A stretch of 11,049 nt of DNA from JASFYU01 sp045046905 (GTDB lineage: Bacteria; Bacteroidota; Bacteroidia; Flavobacteriales; Flavobacteriaceae): NCBI GenBank assembly GCA_045046905.1, contig JASFYU010000114.1, positions 1 to 11,049 of the forward strand, written 5' to 3'. Positions 1 to 6,516 of this stretch are shown in pieces; positions within the stretch are counted from its first letter, which is position 1, and each line of letters begins with the position of its first letter. The notes under the pieces were generated by a model. It was not told where the DNA came from. It made no database searches and saw only the letters and a list, made by a program, of their open reading frames with translations. Position numbers and translations under genes: made by a program.

Positions 1-5
1 ACAAT

Positions 6-49
6 GGCTAAGAATACATTGAAAAAGTATCTTAGCCTAAACGTTATCC
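6..49 (+). repeat. Hairpin followed by a GTTATCC core, left junction of first DUF6090 module
   Basis: GGCTAAGAATAC (6-17) and GTATCTTAGCC (27-37) are inverted repeats with one bulged base and a 9-base loop. The motif GTTATCC follows at 43-49, just before the leader of the first DUF6090 gene. The region 872-1012 has the same order (GGCT...AGCC hairpin, then GTTATGC). I infer this is the right part of a similar inter-gene palindrome whose left part lies outside the window. It could instead be the terminator of an upstream gene, but there is no T-run after the stem. Confidence 0.4.
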
Positions 50-109
50 TTCATTATGACCAACCAACAAATCAATGATAAAATTCTTTAGAAAAATACG
101 CTACGACCT
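49..109 (+). repeat. Shared leader and 5' coding repeat of DUF6090 genes, copy 1
   Basis: The leader CTTCATTATGACCAACCA begins at 49 and recurs at 2801. It continues with only a 1-nt length difference and few substitutions through the start codon and first nine codons. The second copy spans 2801-2859. Noncoding and coding parts are equally conserved, which points to duplication of a unit rather than protein-level selection alone. Confidence 0.75.
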
Positions 110-869
110 TATGGAGAAAGACAAAACTGGAAAGTATTTAAAATATGCTATAGGAGAAATAGTGCTTGTGGTTATTGGAATTTTGATTGCCTTACAAATT
201 AACAATTGGAACAATAATTATCAATTAATTAAAAAAGAAAAGACTTATCTAATTGAAATCAAAAACAACTTACTAATCGATAAAAGACGTACTGAAGAAA
301 CAATAGGTCATAATAATAGAAAAATAGCAGCTATAGACACAATGATGAGTTTATTACCTAAAGCTAAGAATAGCAATGACTACATAGAATATCTTCTAAA
401 AATCCGTCCTCTCTTATGCACTTTCCCAACTTTTGAACCTATCAGAATCGCCTTTAATAATATGATGACATCACATAGTATTGACATCATTCAAAATACC
501 GAATTACGAACTATTTTGTCTACATATTATAATTATAATTGGGAAAGAAGTTCACAATCTGCAACAAGAGAACGAACAAGGAATTTTGCTGCTATTTTAA
601 CAGAAAAAATTATTGACCATCCTCTCTATTACACAAGTTTCAAGGAACAGCTCAAGCCAATGTTAAACTCTGACAACAAACTTTCATGGACTGATGATTA
701 TGAACTGGATATAAAAGATTCAAGTCATCTTGAATTTCATGAGGACAGAGAAGCAATTGCTTCAATGTTTAATATGCTACCAACAAGCGTTTATCACAGT
801 AAGCGGATTCAAAATGCTGCTGAGGATATTGAGACTATCTTGAATATAATAGAAAATGAGTTACAATAA
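75..869 (+). CDS. DUF6090 family membrane protein (first copy)
   Basis: This 264-residue protein has a short basic N-terminus (MIKFFRKIR...), then a conserved block with KYAIGEIVLVVIGILIALQINNWN at about residues 23-46. That block contains one hydrophobic segment (about 26-42) ending in the INNWN signature typical of DUF6090 proteins of Bacteroidetes. The remaining ~215 residues are hydrophilic and helix-rich and are probably outside the cytoplasmic membrane. The function is not known; I see no catalytic motif. The start is fixed by the second copy at 2826, which shares leader and first nine residues; 37 of the first 48 residues are identical, while the C-terminal parts diverge strongly. There is no clear Shine-Dalgarno sequence. 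The gene sits in a block of rightward genes separated by repeats, which suggests a mobile or amplified accessory module. Family assignment is firm, role unknown. Confidence 0.85.
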   Translation: MIKFFRKIRYDLMEKDKTGKYLKYAIGEIVLVVIGILIALQINNWNNNYQLIKKEKTYLIEIKNNLLIDKRRTEETIGHNNRKIAAIDTMMSLLPKAKNSNDYIEYLLKIRPLLCTFPTFEPIRIAFNNMMTSHSIDIIQNTELRTILSTYYNYNWERSSQSATRERTRNFAAILTEKIIDHPLYYTSFKEQLKPMLNSDNKLSWTDDYELDIKDSSHLEFHEDREAIASMFNMLPTSVYHSKRIQNAAEDIETILNIIENELQ

Positions 870-871
870 AT

Positions 872-1012
872 AACGAAAGCACAACACCGTATAAAATTCA
901 TGCTAACTTTAAAGAAAAATTATAAAACCACAACAACCAATTAACATTTGTACTAGGCTGAAAACCCTACGGATTTTAAGCCGCACAAATATTATACAAT
1001 ACCGTTATGCTC
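872..1012. repeat. 134-bp imperfect palindrome resembling an attC recombination site
   Basis: Between the first DUF6090 gene and the serine hydrolase the DNA folds on itself in ordered blocks. AGCACAAC (878-885) pairs with GTTATGCT (1004-1011) with one mismatch. TATAA (890-894) pairs with TTATA (992-996). ATTTGT (946-951) pairs with ACAAAT (985-990), GGCT (956-959) with AGCC (979-982), and AAAA (961-964) with TTTT (974-977). The outer boxes GCACAAC and GTTATGC each match the integron attC R boxes (RYYYAAC and GTTRRRY) at six of seven positions, and the overall length is within the attC range. No integron integrase is visible. It could alternatively be a family-specific intergenic repeat with an RNA-level role. 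Confidence 0.5.
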
Positions 1013-1040
1013 AATATCTCAAACCTTAAAAAGCGAAAAA

Positions 1041-2303
1041 ATGATTTTGTATAAACTCTTTATTTTTTTATTCTTTTTTTCCTTTTCCAATTTATTCGCT
1101 CAAGTATACAAGGGTTTTTCAAACAAAGATGTTCAGTCTATGCATGACAAATGGAATCTTGAGAATTGGGATGATGGAGGTAAAATTTCTCGATATACTT
1201 ATTTGAACATGCCTGAATTTTGGACTCATGCCATTATTAATAGAAATGGAAACGTAAAGAACTTAATTGAAGATTACCGGAAAGAAGTTGAGGAATTCGT
1301 TATACAGTCTGATTTAGGTGAGATGTCCCTTCAGTCATACGTAAACACTAGTGATATGGTCGATGGCATGATTGTATTACACGGAAATCAGATTGTTTAC
1401 GAAGCTTATCCTAGAATGTTCGCATATGAAAAACATCTTTATATGTCAGTCTCCAAAGTATTTGCTTCTACCCTTATCTCTATCCTTGAAGAACGAAACC
1501 TTCTTGATGTTTCTAAACCTATAGACTATTATTTACCAGAACTAAAAAAATCTGGTTGGGAAAACGTACCGATTATTGACATTTTGGACATGGCATCAGG
1601 AATTGATTGTAGAGAATTTGTAGAAGGAGCTTATGAAAACCCAGAAACTTGCTACTATCAATTTGAAGCCGCTCTTGGATTTTTAACTCGTACAGAAAAA
1701 ACGGCGGACAATGCTTATGATTATATTAAGAGCTTATCCTCTAGTAAAGTACCTGGCAATATATTCGAATATACCTCAGTAAATACATTCGTTCTCTCTA
1801 ACCTTGTTGAAAGAATTACAGGTCTGTCTTATGCAAAAAACATAGAACGTGAAATTTGGCAAAAAATCGGTGCAGAATCTGATGCGCTTATCACTCAAAC
1901 AAATGGAATCAGTATTTCGCACGTAGGCATCAATTCTACGCTTAGAGATTTGGCTCGATTTGGCCACATGTTTTTGCCTGAAGGTCGTTCATCAAAAAGT
2001 TCTTTTGTCTCAGAGAAATATTATAATAGAATCCAAAAAGAAGGACGTCCACAATTATTAATCGCCTATGATTCCAAGAACAATACGCTTGATAGTGATA
2101 TTCCTCACCATAATACCTACCAATGGGACAAAGTGATGGTAGACGGTGACTTTTATAAATCTGGTTTTGGCGGACAAGGACTTTATATTTCCCCTTCACG
2201 TAATTTAGTGATAGCATTTTTTGGAACTACCAATGACGATGGAATGAATAATCAATGCGCAGATATAGCTAGGCAAATCGCTAAATCAGGACTTTTCGAA
2301 TAA
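1041..2303 (+). CDS. Exported serine hydrolase, beta-lactamase / 6-aminohexanoate-dimer hydrolase class
   Basis: This 420-residue protein starts with a hydrophobic signal peptide (about residues 1-20, ending NLFA|Q), so it is exported. The active-site motif SVSK lies at 136-139, giving nucleophile Ser136 and general base Lys139. The second motif, Tyr244 in FEYTSVNT, is 108 residues on. That spacing matches the NylB/EstB-like branch of class C serine hydrolases rather than true AmpC, where YxN is expected. The third motif is the Gly-rich strand YKSGFGGQG at 372-380, in the position of KTG. Substrate cannot be read from the sequence; amide, ester or peptide hydrolysis are possible, and beta-lactam resistance should not be assumed. 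The ATG at 1041 is directly followed by the signal peptide. It lies 30 nt after the attC-like palindrome, in line with a cassette-borne gene. Confidence 0.85.
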   Translation: MILYKLFIFLFFFSFSNLFAQVYKGFSNKDVQSMHDKWNLENWDDGGKISRYTYLNMPEFWTHAIINRNGNVKNLIEDYRKEVEEFVIQSDLGEMSLQSYVNTSDMVDGMIVLHGNQIVYEAYPRMFAYEKHLYMSVSKVFASTLISILEERNLLDVSKPIDYYLPELKKSGWENVPIIDILDMASGIDCREFVEGAYENPETCYYQFEAALGFLTRTEKTADNAYDYIKSLSSSKVPGNIFEYTSVNTFVLSNLVERITGLSYAKNIEREIWQKIGAESDALITQTNGISISHVGINSTLRDLARFGHMFLPEGRSSKSSFVSEKYYNRIQKEGRPQLLIAYDSKNNTLDSDIPHHNTYQWDKVMVDGDFYKSGFGGQGLYISPSRNLVIAFFGTTNDDGMNNQCADIARQIAKSGLFE

Positions 2304-2350
2304 TTAGAATAAAGGGTAGGCATTGAGGAAATAAAACTGAGCATAATAAT

Positions 2351-2399
2351 ACCTCCTATGAAAAGCCTTAATCCAGTTTTCTAAAGTTCAAATTAAAGG
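2351..2399 (+). repeat. 3'-flank repeat, copy A (after serine hydrolase)
   Basis: Bases 2351-2392 match 3621-3662 at 38 of 42 positions with no gap (core ATGAAAAGCCTTA and CTAAAGTTCAAA). CCTTAAT (2366-2372) and ATTAAAGG (2392-2399) can pair with one bulge, so this copy forms a stem-loop. A third partial copy of its right half (AAAGTTCAATTAAAGGAT) is at 2474-2491. There is no T-run, so it is not an obvious terminator. Confidence 0.65.
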
Positions 2400-2473
2400 A
2401 TAGTTCGTTTACGTTATTATTATTAAGTATATTAAAGAAATAAGAATACAAGTACTCTTATCTACTTGTTATC

Positions 2474-2491
2474 AAAGTTCAATTAAAGGAT
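2474..2491 (+). repeat. Partial third copy of the 3'-flank repeat
   Basis: AAAGTTCAATTAAAGGAT repeats the right half of copy A (2383-2401) with one deleted base. It lies between the serine hydrolase and the ParD-like gene, suggesting local tandem duplication or repeated insertion at this site. Confidence 0.5.
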
Positions 2492-2514
2492 TGTTTTATC
2501 ATTAAGAAATAAAA

Positions 2515-2545
2515 TTGGTCTTGGTTCGTTTTTGGTGTAGATTTA
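2515..2545 (+). promoter_or_regulatory. Candidate Bacteroidetes promoter for the ParD-like gene
   Basis: TTG at 2515-2517 lies 20 nt before TAGATTTA (2538-2545), which matches the Bacteroidetes primary-sigma -7 box TAnnTTTG with one mismatch. The spacing to TTG fits the -33 element. The start codon is 22 nt downstream of the box. Confidence 0.35.
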
Positions 2546-2566
2546 CATCTGCTAAATACATGAATT

Positions 2567-2779
2567 ATGGCAAGGCAAAGTATATCACAAACAAGGCCCA
2601 ACGATGAATGGTTGAAAGCTCAAGTGCAAAATGAAGAATACTCAAGTAAAAGTGAATTGGTTAACGATCTTATTCGCCAAGCAAGAGAACAGCAAAAGGA
2701 AGTAGATTGGATTCGTGCTAAACTTTTGAGAGCTGAAGAAAACCTAAACACTAAAGGGTTTGTCAATAAATCGTATTAG
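2567..2779 (+). CDS. ParD-like ribbon-helix-helix antitoxin, orphan and probably C-terminally truncated
   Basis: This 70-residue protein has the layout of ParD-type antitoxins. An N-terminal beta strand (RQSISQTRPNDEWLKAQV) is followed by the YSSKSELVNDLIRQA helix-turn-helix region (about residues 25-39) and an amphipathic helix with IRAKLLRAEEN (about 49-59). Related flavobacterial antitoxins continue roughly ten more residues after the GWV/GFV-like segment and are followed, often with overlap, by a parE toxin. Here the protein stops at GFVNKSY and no parE follows. Instead the leader repeat of the next DUF6090 gene starts about 20 nt downstream. An ATG seven bases upstream is out of frame. 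A partner toxin may be elsewhere, or the module may be a remnant cut by recombination. The family call is good; truncation is inferred from memory of family length. Confidence 0.7.
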   Translation: MARQSISQTRPNDEWLKAQVQNEEYSSKSELVNDLIRQAREQQKEVDWIRAKLLRAEENLNTKGFVNKSY

Positions 2780-2800
2780 TGCTTTTATACCGTTGTTACG

Positions 2801-2859
2801 CTTCATTATGACCAACCAATAACCAATGATAAAATTCTTTAGAAAAATCCGTCAAAATT
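2801..2859 (+). repeat. Shared leader and 5' coding repeat of DUF6090 genes, copy 2
   Basis: This is the second copy of the repeat at 49-109. It is preceded by TTTATACCGTTGTTACGC (2784-2801), which resembles the end of the 872-1012 palindrome (ATACAATACCGTTATGC). The matching left arm of a palindrome is not visible here because the ParD-like gene ends only about 20 nt before. Confidence 0.75.
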
Positions 2860-3605
2860 TACTAGCTGAAAATAAGTTCAGTAAATACTTGATGTACGCC
2901 ATTGGGGAAATTGTGTTGGTTGTTATTGGTATCTTGATTGCTTTAAGTATAAATAATTGGAATGAAAATCTAAAGAATAGGAATATCGAAACTACAGCTT
3001 TGATGAATTTAAGAGCTGAGTTTAAAGATAATAGTACCCGTCTTAATGATTTGATCGTTAAGAAGCTACAAGAAAATAAGGAACACCGTACTTATTTGGA
3101 AATCATCTCAAATGATACCATATCACTTAAAAACAAGTTAAAAGTTTCAATACCGAATACTTCTGGAAGGCGATGGAGTGCCACTTACGAAGTACTAAAT
3201 AGCCTGCTTGGTAGTGGGGAATTTGAAAAAATAAAAAATGATTCTTTAAAAAAATTACTGACAAAGTGGACAGTTTTAGTTACCGCATATATTAAAACAG
3301 AATCTCGGTTTTTAGTTAATTTTGAAAACAAGAAAAACTATTTAGATTCAAGAATTTACTTTCAGGTTGCGGAAGAAAGTGGAGAAGATTACAAAACATA
3401 TCCCAGCTCTTATTATCCCAATAATACAAAAGTCTTAAACGATTCTCTTATGTCCGCTTTTATTAATGATATTGAATATTTTAATCTTTTTAGTAATAAG
3501 TTGAATATTCTAACAATCCAATTAATCGTAGGTAAAAGAATCCAGAGAGAAAATCAAATAATTGTACAATTGATTGATTTGGAATTACAAAATGTAAGAA
3601 AATAA
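2826..3605 (+). CDS. DUF6090 family membrane protein (second copy)
   Basis: This 259-residue protein is a paralogue of the one at 75-869. The basic N-terminus MIKFFRKIR is identical. The membrane block YAIGEIVLVVIGILIALSINNWNEN lies at about residues 24-48, with a single hydrophobic segment at about 26-41. The rest is hydrophilic, helix-rich, likely extracytoplasmic, and poorly alignable by eye to the first copy. A good N-terminus with a divergent C-terminus suggests a common membrane anchor carrying variable domains. No catalytic residues stand out and the function is unknown. The start is set by the repeat shared with the first copy. It is followed by the 42-bp repeat also found after the serine hydrolase. 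Confidence 0.85.
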   Translation: MIKFFRKIRQNLLAENKFSKYLMYAIGEIVLVVIGILIALSINNWNENLKNRNIETTALMNLRAEFKDNSTRLNDLIVKKLQENKEHRTYLEIISNDTISLKNKLKVSIPNTSGRRWSATYEVLNSLLGSGEFEKIKNDSLKKLLTKWTVLVTAYIKTESRFLVNFENKKNYLDSRIYFQVAEESGEDYKTYPSSYYPNNTKVLNDSLMSAFINDIEYFNLFSNKLNILTIQLIVGKRIQRENQIIVQLIDLELQNVRK

Positions 3606-3797
3606 CGATTTACCAACAAAACCTCCAATGAAAAGCCTTAGTCTAGTTCTCTAAAGTTCAAATAAAGCAAGCTAAAAACTCAATTAAATGAACTTTCTCT
3701 TAATTTTACAGTATTGCAATTTTAAGATCAGAAAATGAGATTACTATACCAAATCAATTCATATTAGACTATATAAATACAAAATTTGAGTGCAAAT
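3606..3797. other. AT-rich gap at the right end of the accessory block
   Basis: Apart from the 42-bp repeat (3621-3662) I see no gene, RNA or further structure. This is where an island boundary would be expected, but I could not find a second copy of the tRNA 3' end here or further left. Confidence 0.4.
3621..3662 (+). repeat. 3'-flank repeat, copy B (after second DUF6090 gene)
   Basis: This is an ungapped 38/42 match to 2351-2392. It begins 16 nt after the stop codon of the second DUF6090 gene, while copy A begins 48 nt after the serine hydrolase stop. The complement of the stem seen in copy A is degraded here. Confidence 0.65.
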
Positions 3798-3830
3798 AAA
3801 AAAAACCTTAAAGAAATAAATCTCTAAGGT
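3798..3830 (-). terminator. Rho-independent terminator of the tRNA-Arg transcript
   Basis: ACCTTA (3805-3810) and TAAGGT (3825-3830) form a stem, extended inward by AGA/TCT after one mismatch, with a short AT-rich loop. Read on the minus strand it is followed by a run of at least seven T (the A-run at 3798-3804). It lies 13 nt past the 3' end of the leftward tRNA. Confidence 0.75.
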
Positions 3831-3843
3831 CTTGATTTTCATG

Positions 3844-3917
<74 letters not shown>

Positions 3918-3946
3918 ATTTTCAATTATCAAATCTATCTAGGTGA

Positions 3947-3960
3947 AAAGTAGCTACTTT
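3947..3960. repeat. Perfect 14-bp palindrome in the tRNA-Arg leader
   Basis: AAAGTAGCTACTTT is its own reverse complement. It lies 30 nt upstream of the mature tRNA 5' end, between the candidate promoter and the tRNA. It could be a protein-binding site or a fold in the precursor RNA. Confidence 0.4.
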
Positions 3961-4009
3961 GCCCGTTCAAGACCTGAGCAAAGAAAATTCACTATCAACT
4001 TTGCGGGTG

Positions 4010-4017
4010 CAAATATA
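4010..4017 (-). promoter_or_regulatory. Candidate -7 box for tRNA-Arg
   Basis: The minus strand reads TATATTTGCA, an exact match to the Bacteroidetes -7 consensus TAnnTTTG. It lies about 93 nt upstream of the mature tRNA. No clear TTG is seen at -33. The long leader would be removed by RNase P. Confidence 0.45.
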
Positions 4018-4169
4018 ATAATGTATCGTGATGTAAAAAATTATATTTCAACTATAAATCAAATTATATAATGACATAGCTAATTTTCTTTACAATGTGG
4101 TAAGTGAAGAGGGTTGATTAAGCCGGTGGTGTCAATAGATAGGGTTTTACCAACTTTAATTATAAACTG

Positions 4170-4281
4170 TCGAACTCAGGTTTTGAAGTTTTGGAGCGAG
4201 CTACTCTTTTTTGCATAGCTGTAGTTACGCAATAGAAGTGCAAGGAATCAAAACTTCAAAGCTGTACCGAGTGAATTCGAA
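4170..4281. repeat. 112-bp imperfect palindrome downstream of mutB
   Basis: The arms are nested. TCGAACTCAGG (from 4170) faces CCGAGTGAATTCGA (ending 4280). TTTTGAAGTTTT (4181-4192) faces AAAACTTCAAA (4250-4260). TTGCATAG (4211-4218) faces TTACGCAA (4225-4232) around the centre. With gaps this spans the whole element. There is no T-run for a classical terminator. It may be a dispersed MITE- or REP-like element of this genome, or the 3' fold of the mutAB transcript. No reading frame is open across it. Confidence 0.5.
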
Positions 4282-4335
4282 GTATGAATGCGTTTGTATG
4301 AGGCCGTTTGTAGTTAAATTGGTATTAGACAACGA

Positions 4336-6516
4336 TTAGTCCAAATCGATTAAAATTTCTAAAATTTGAATGGCAGCATTCGATATTTTGGTTCCTGGTC
4401 CGAAAACGGCCACCGCACCGGTATCAAAAAGAAATTGATAGTCCTGCTTTGGAATAACGCCACCTACAATGACCATAATATCTTTTCTACCATGGTTTTT
4501 AAGTTCGGCAATAACTTGGGGTACCAATGTCTTATGGCCGGCTGCCAAAGAAGAAACGCCAAGAATATGAACGTCATTTTCTATGGCCTGCTTCGCTGCC
4601 TCTGAGGGGGTCTGAAACAAGGGGCCTATATCTACGTCAAAGCCGAGATCGGCATAGCCTGTAGCAACAACCTTGGCTCCCCGGTCATGCCCGTCCTGAC
4701 CCATTTTGGCAATCATTATACGTGGTCTGCGACCCTCTTGTTTTGCAAATTGGTCTGCGAGGGCTCTTGCCTTTTTAAAACTACTGTCGTCTTTAATCTC
4801 TTTTGAATACACCCCTGATATTGATTGAATTTTTGCCTTATGCCTTCCGAAGACAAGCTCGAGAGCAGTGCTGATTTCGCCTAAGGTCGCTCGGGCTCTA
4901 GCAGCTTCTACGGCTAAAGCTAATAAATTTTCTGTATCTTTGTTTATTTTACGATTTCCCCCTTTGGCAGCATAGGTCATCTGTTTTTGTGCTGAGGCAG
5001 ACAATTTCTTCAAGCTAGCTTCAACTATTTTTGTATTCCTTGTCTTTTTAATGGCCTCTAAACGTTTAATTTGTTGTCTTCGGACTTCTTCATTGTCAAC
5101 CTCCAAAATTTGCAGTTCATCTTCTTCGTCAAGTTGATATGTATTCACTCCGACAATGATGTCATGACCACTATCAATTCGTGCTTGTTTTTTTGCGGCC
5201 GCTTCTTCTATTCGCATTTTTGGTATGCCGGCTTCAATAGCTTTGGTCATTCCGCCGAGTGCTTCAACTTCTTCAATGAGTTGCCAAGCTTTTTGCGAAA
5301 TTTTATGAGTTAGGCTCTCTACATAAAAACTGCCGGCCCAGGGGTCTGTAGTTTTTGTGATTTTTGTTTCTTCCTGTAAAAATAGTTGAGTATTACGTGC
5401 GATACGAGCGGAAAAGTCGGTAGGTAGGGCAATGGCTTCATCAAGGGCATTAGTATGTAAACTTTGAGTGCCTCCGAAAGCCGCGGCGGTGGCCTCTATA
5501 GTTGTTCTTGCCACATTGTTAAAGGGGTCTTGTTCGGTAAGGCTCCAGCCACTGGTCTGACAATGGGTACGGAGAGCCAATGATTTTTCGTTTTTAGGAT
5601 TAAATTGTTTTACCAATTTGGCCCATAGCATTCGACCGGCACGTAGCTTGGCAATTTCCATAAAGTGGTTCATGCCTATTCCCCAAAAAAAGGAGAGTCG
5701 CGGTGCAAAGCTGTCGATATCCATTCCTGCTTTAAGGCCGGTGCGAATGTATTCTAATCCGTCGGCCAAGGTATAAGCTAGTTCTATGTCTGCAGTTGCT
5801 CCTGCCTCATGCATATGATATCCTGAAATGCTTATACTGTTGAATTTGGGCATGTATCGACTTGCATACTCAAAAATATCAGAAACGATCTGTATTGATG
5901 GGGCAGGAGGGTAGATATAGGTATTTCGAACCATGAATTCTTTTAAGATATCATTCTGAATTGTTCCTGAGAGCTGATCTATAGAAACACCCTGCTCTTC
6001 TGCAGCTACGATATAGAATGCCATGATGGGTAATACGGCCCCGTTCATGGTCATAGAAACCGACATTTTGTTTAAAGGAATATCTTCGAACAGTATTTTC
6101 ATATCCTCTACAGAATCTATGGCAACCCCCGCTTTACCTACGTCGCCGGTAACGCGTTCATGGTCACTATCATAGCCCCTGTGTGTAGCCAAATCAAAAG
6201 CAACCGAAAGACCTTTTTGACCTCCAGCTAAATTTCTTCGGTAGAAGGCATTGCTTTCTTCGGCGGTAGAGAATCCTGCATATTGGCGTATGGTCCATGG
6301 TCTTCTTACATACATCGTGGAGTAGGGCCCACGTAAAAATGGAGGAATACCTGCCGCAAAATCAAGATGTTCTAGATTTTCAACATCTTTCTTTGAATAG
6401 GAAGATTTTACCTCAATACCTTCGGCGGTTTCAAAGCTTTTTGGCAGTGATTTCGAATTTTGTGTTCTTGGTTCGCTGCTTTTAAGGGTCAAATATTGCA
6501 GGTCTTTCCTATTCAT
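4336..6516 (-). CDS. mutB: Methylmalonyl-CoA mutase, large (catalytic) subunit
   Basis: This 726-residue cytoplasmic enzyme subunit uses adenosylcobalamin to interconvert (R)-methylmalonyl-CoA and succinyl-CoA. The first ~560 residues form the substrate-binding TIM barrel, with RQYAGFSTAEESNAFY (Tyr79), LKEFMVRNTYIYPP (Arg197) and SGYHMHEAGA (His234). These correspond to the catalytic Tyr89, Arg207 and His244 of the Propionibacterium enzyme. The C-terminal B12 domain carries the DxHxxG motif as DGHDRG at 608-613, with axial ligand His610, then the LGVSSLAAGH and VIVGGVIP segments. Length and all key residues are as expected, so it should be active. The start codon overlaps the end of mutA by 8 nt (ATGAATAG), implying translational coupling and one transcript. 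The acyl-CoA epimerase, propionyl-CoA carboxylase and chaperone MeaB are not in the window. Confidence 0.97.
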   Translation of the reverse strand: MNRKDLQYLTLKSSEPRTQNSKSLPKSFETAEGIEVKSSYSKKDVENLEHLDFAAGIPPFLRGPYSTMYVRRPWTIRQYAGFSTAEESNAFYRRNLAGGQKGLSVAFDLATHRGYDSDHERVTGDVGKAGVAIDSVEDMKILFEDIPLNKMSVSMTMNGAVLPIMAFYIVAAEEQGVSIDQLSGTIQNDILKEFMVRNTYIYPPAPSIQIVSDIFEYASRYMPKFNSISISGYHMHEAGATADIELAYTLADGLEYIRTGLKAGMDIDSFAPRLSFFWGIGMNHFMEIAKLRAGRMLWAKLVKQFNPKNEKSLALRTHCQTSGWSLTEQDPFNNVARTTIEATAAAFGGTQSLHTNALDEAIALPTDFSARIARNTQLFLQEETKITKTTDPWAGSFYVESLTHKISQKAWQLIEEVEALGGMTKAIEAGIPKMRIEEAAAKKQARIDSGHDIIVGVNTYQLDEEDELQILEVDNEEVRRQQIKRLEAIKKTRNTKIVEASLKKLSASAQKQMTYAAKGGNRKINKDTENLLALAVEAARARATLGEISTALELVFGRHKAKIQSISGVYSKEIKDDSSFKKARALADQFAKQEGRRPRIMIAKMGQDGHDRGAKVVATGYADLGFDVDIGPLFQTPSEAAKQAIENDVHILGVSSLAAGHKTLVPQVIAELKNHGRKDIMVIVGGVIPKQDYQFLFDTGAVAVFGPGTKISNAAIQILEILIDLD

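Larger units (their letters stand above)
3961..4335. other. Intergenic region between tRNA-Arg and mutB
   Basis: This stretch holds the tRNA promoter candidate (4010-4017) and the 112-bp palindrome (4170-4281). The rest (about 4020-4169) is AT-rich and shows no gene or RNA that I can recognise. Confidence 0.5.

Noticed and set aside
1776..2217. Minus-strand frames inside the serine hydrolase gene
   Set aside because: They are shadows of a gene with signal peptide and complete catalytic motifs on the plus strand.
1..3843. Second copy of the tRNA-Arg 3' end as an att site
   Set aside because: I scanned for the T-arm and acceptor sequence and did not find it, so no island boundaries are claimed.
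4366..6485. Plus-strand frames inside mutB
   Set aside because: They lie antisense to a full-length, fully conserved enzyme and match nothing recognisable.
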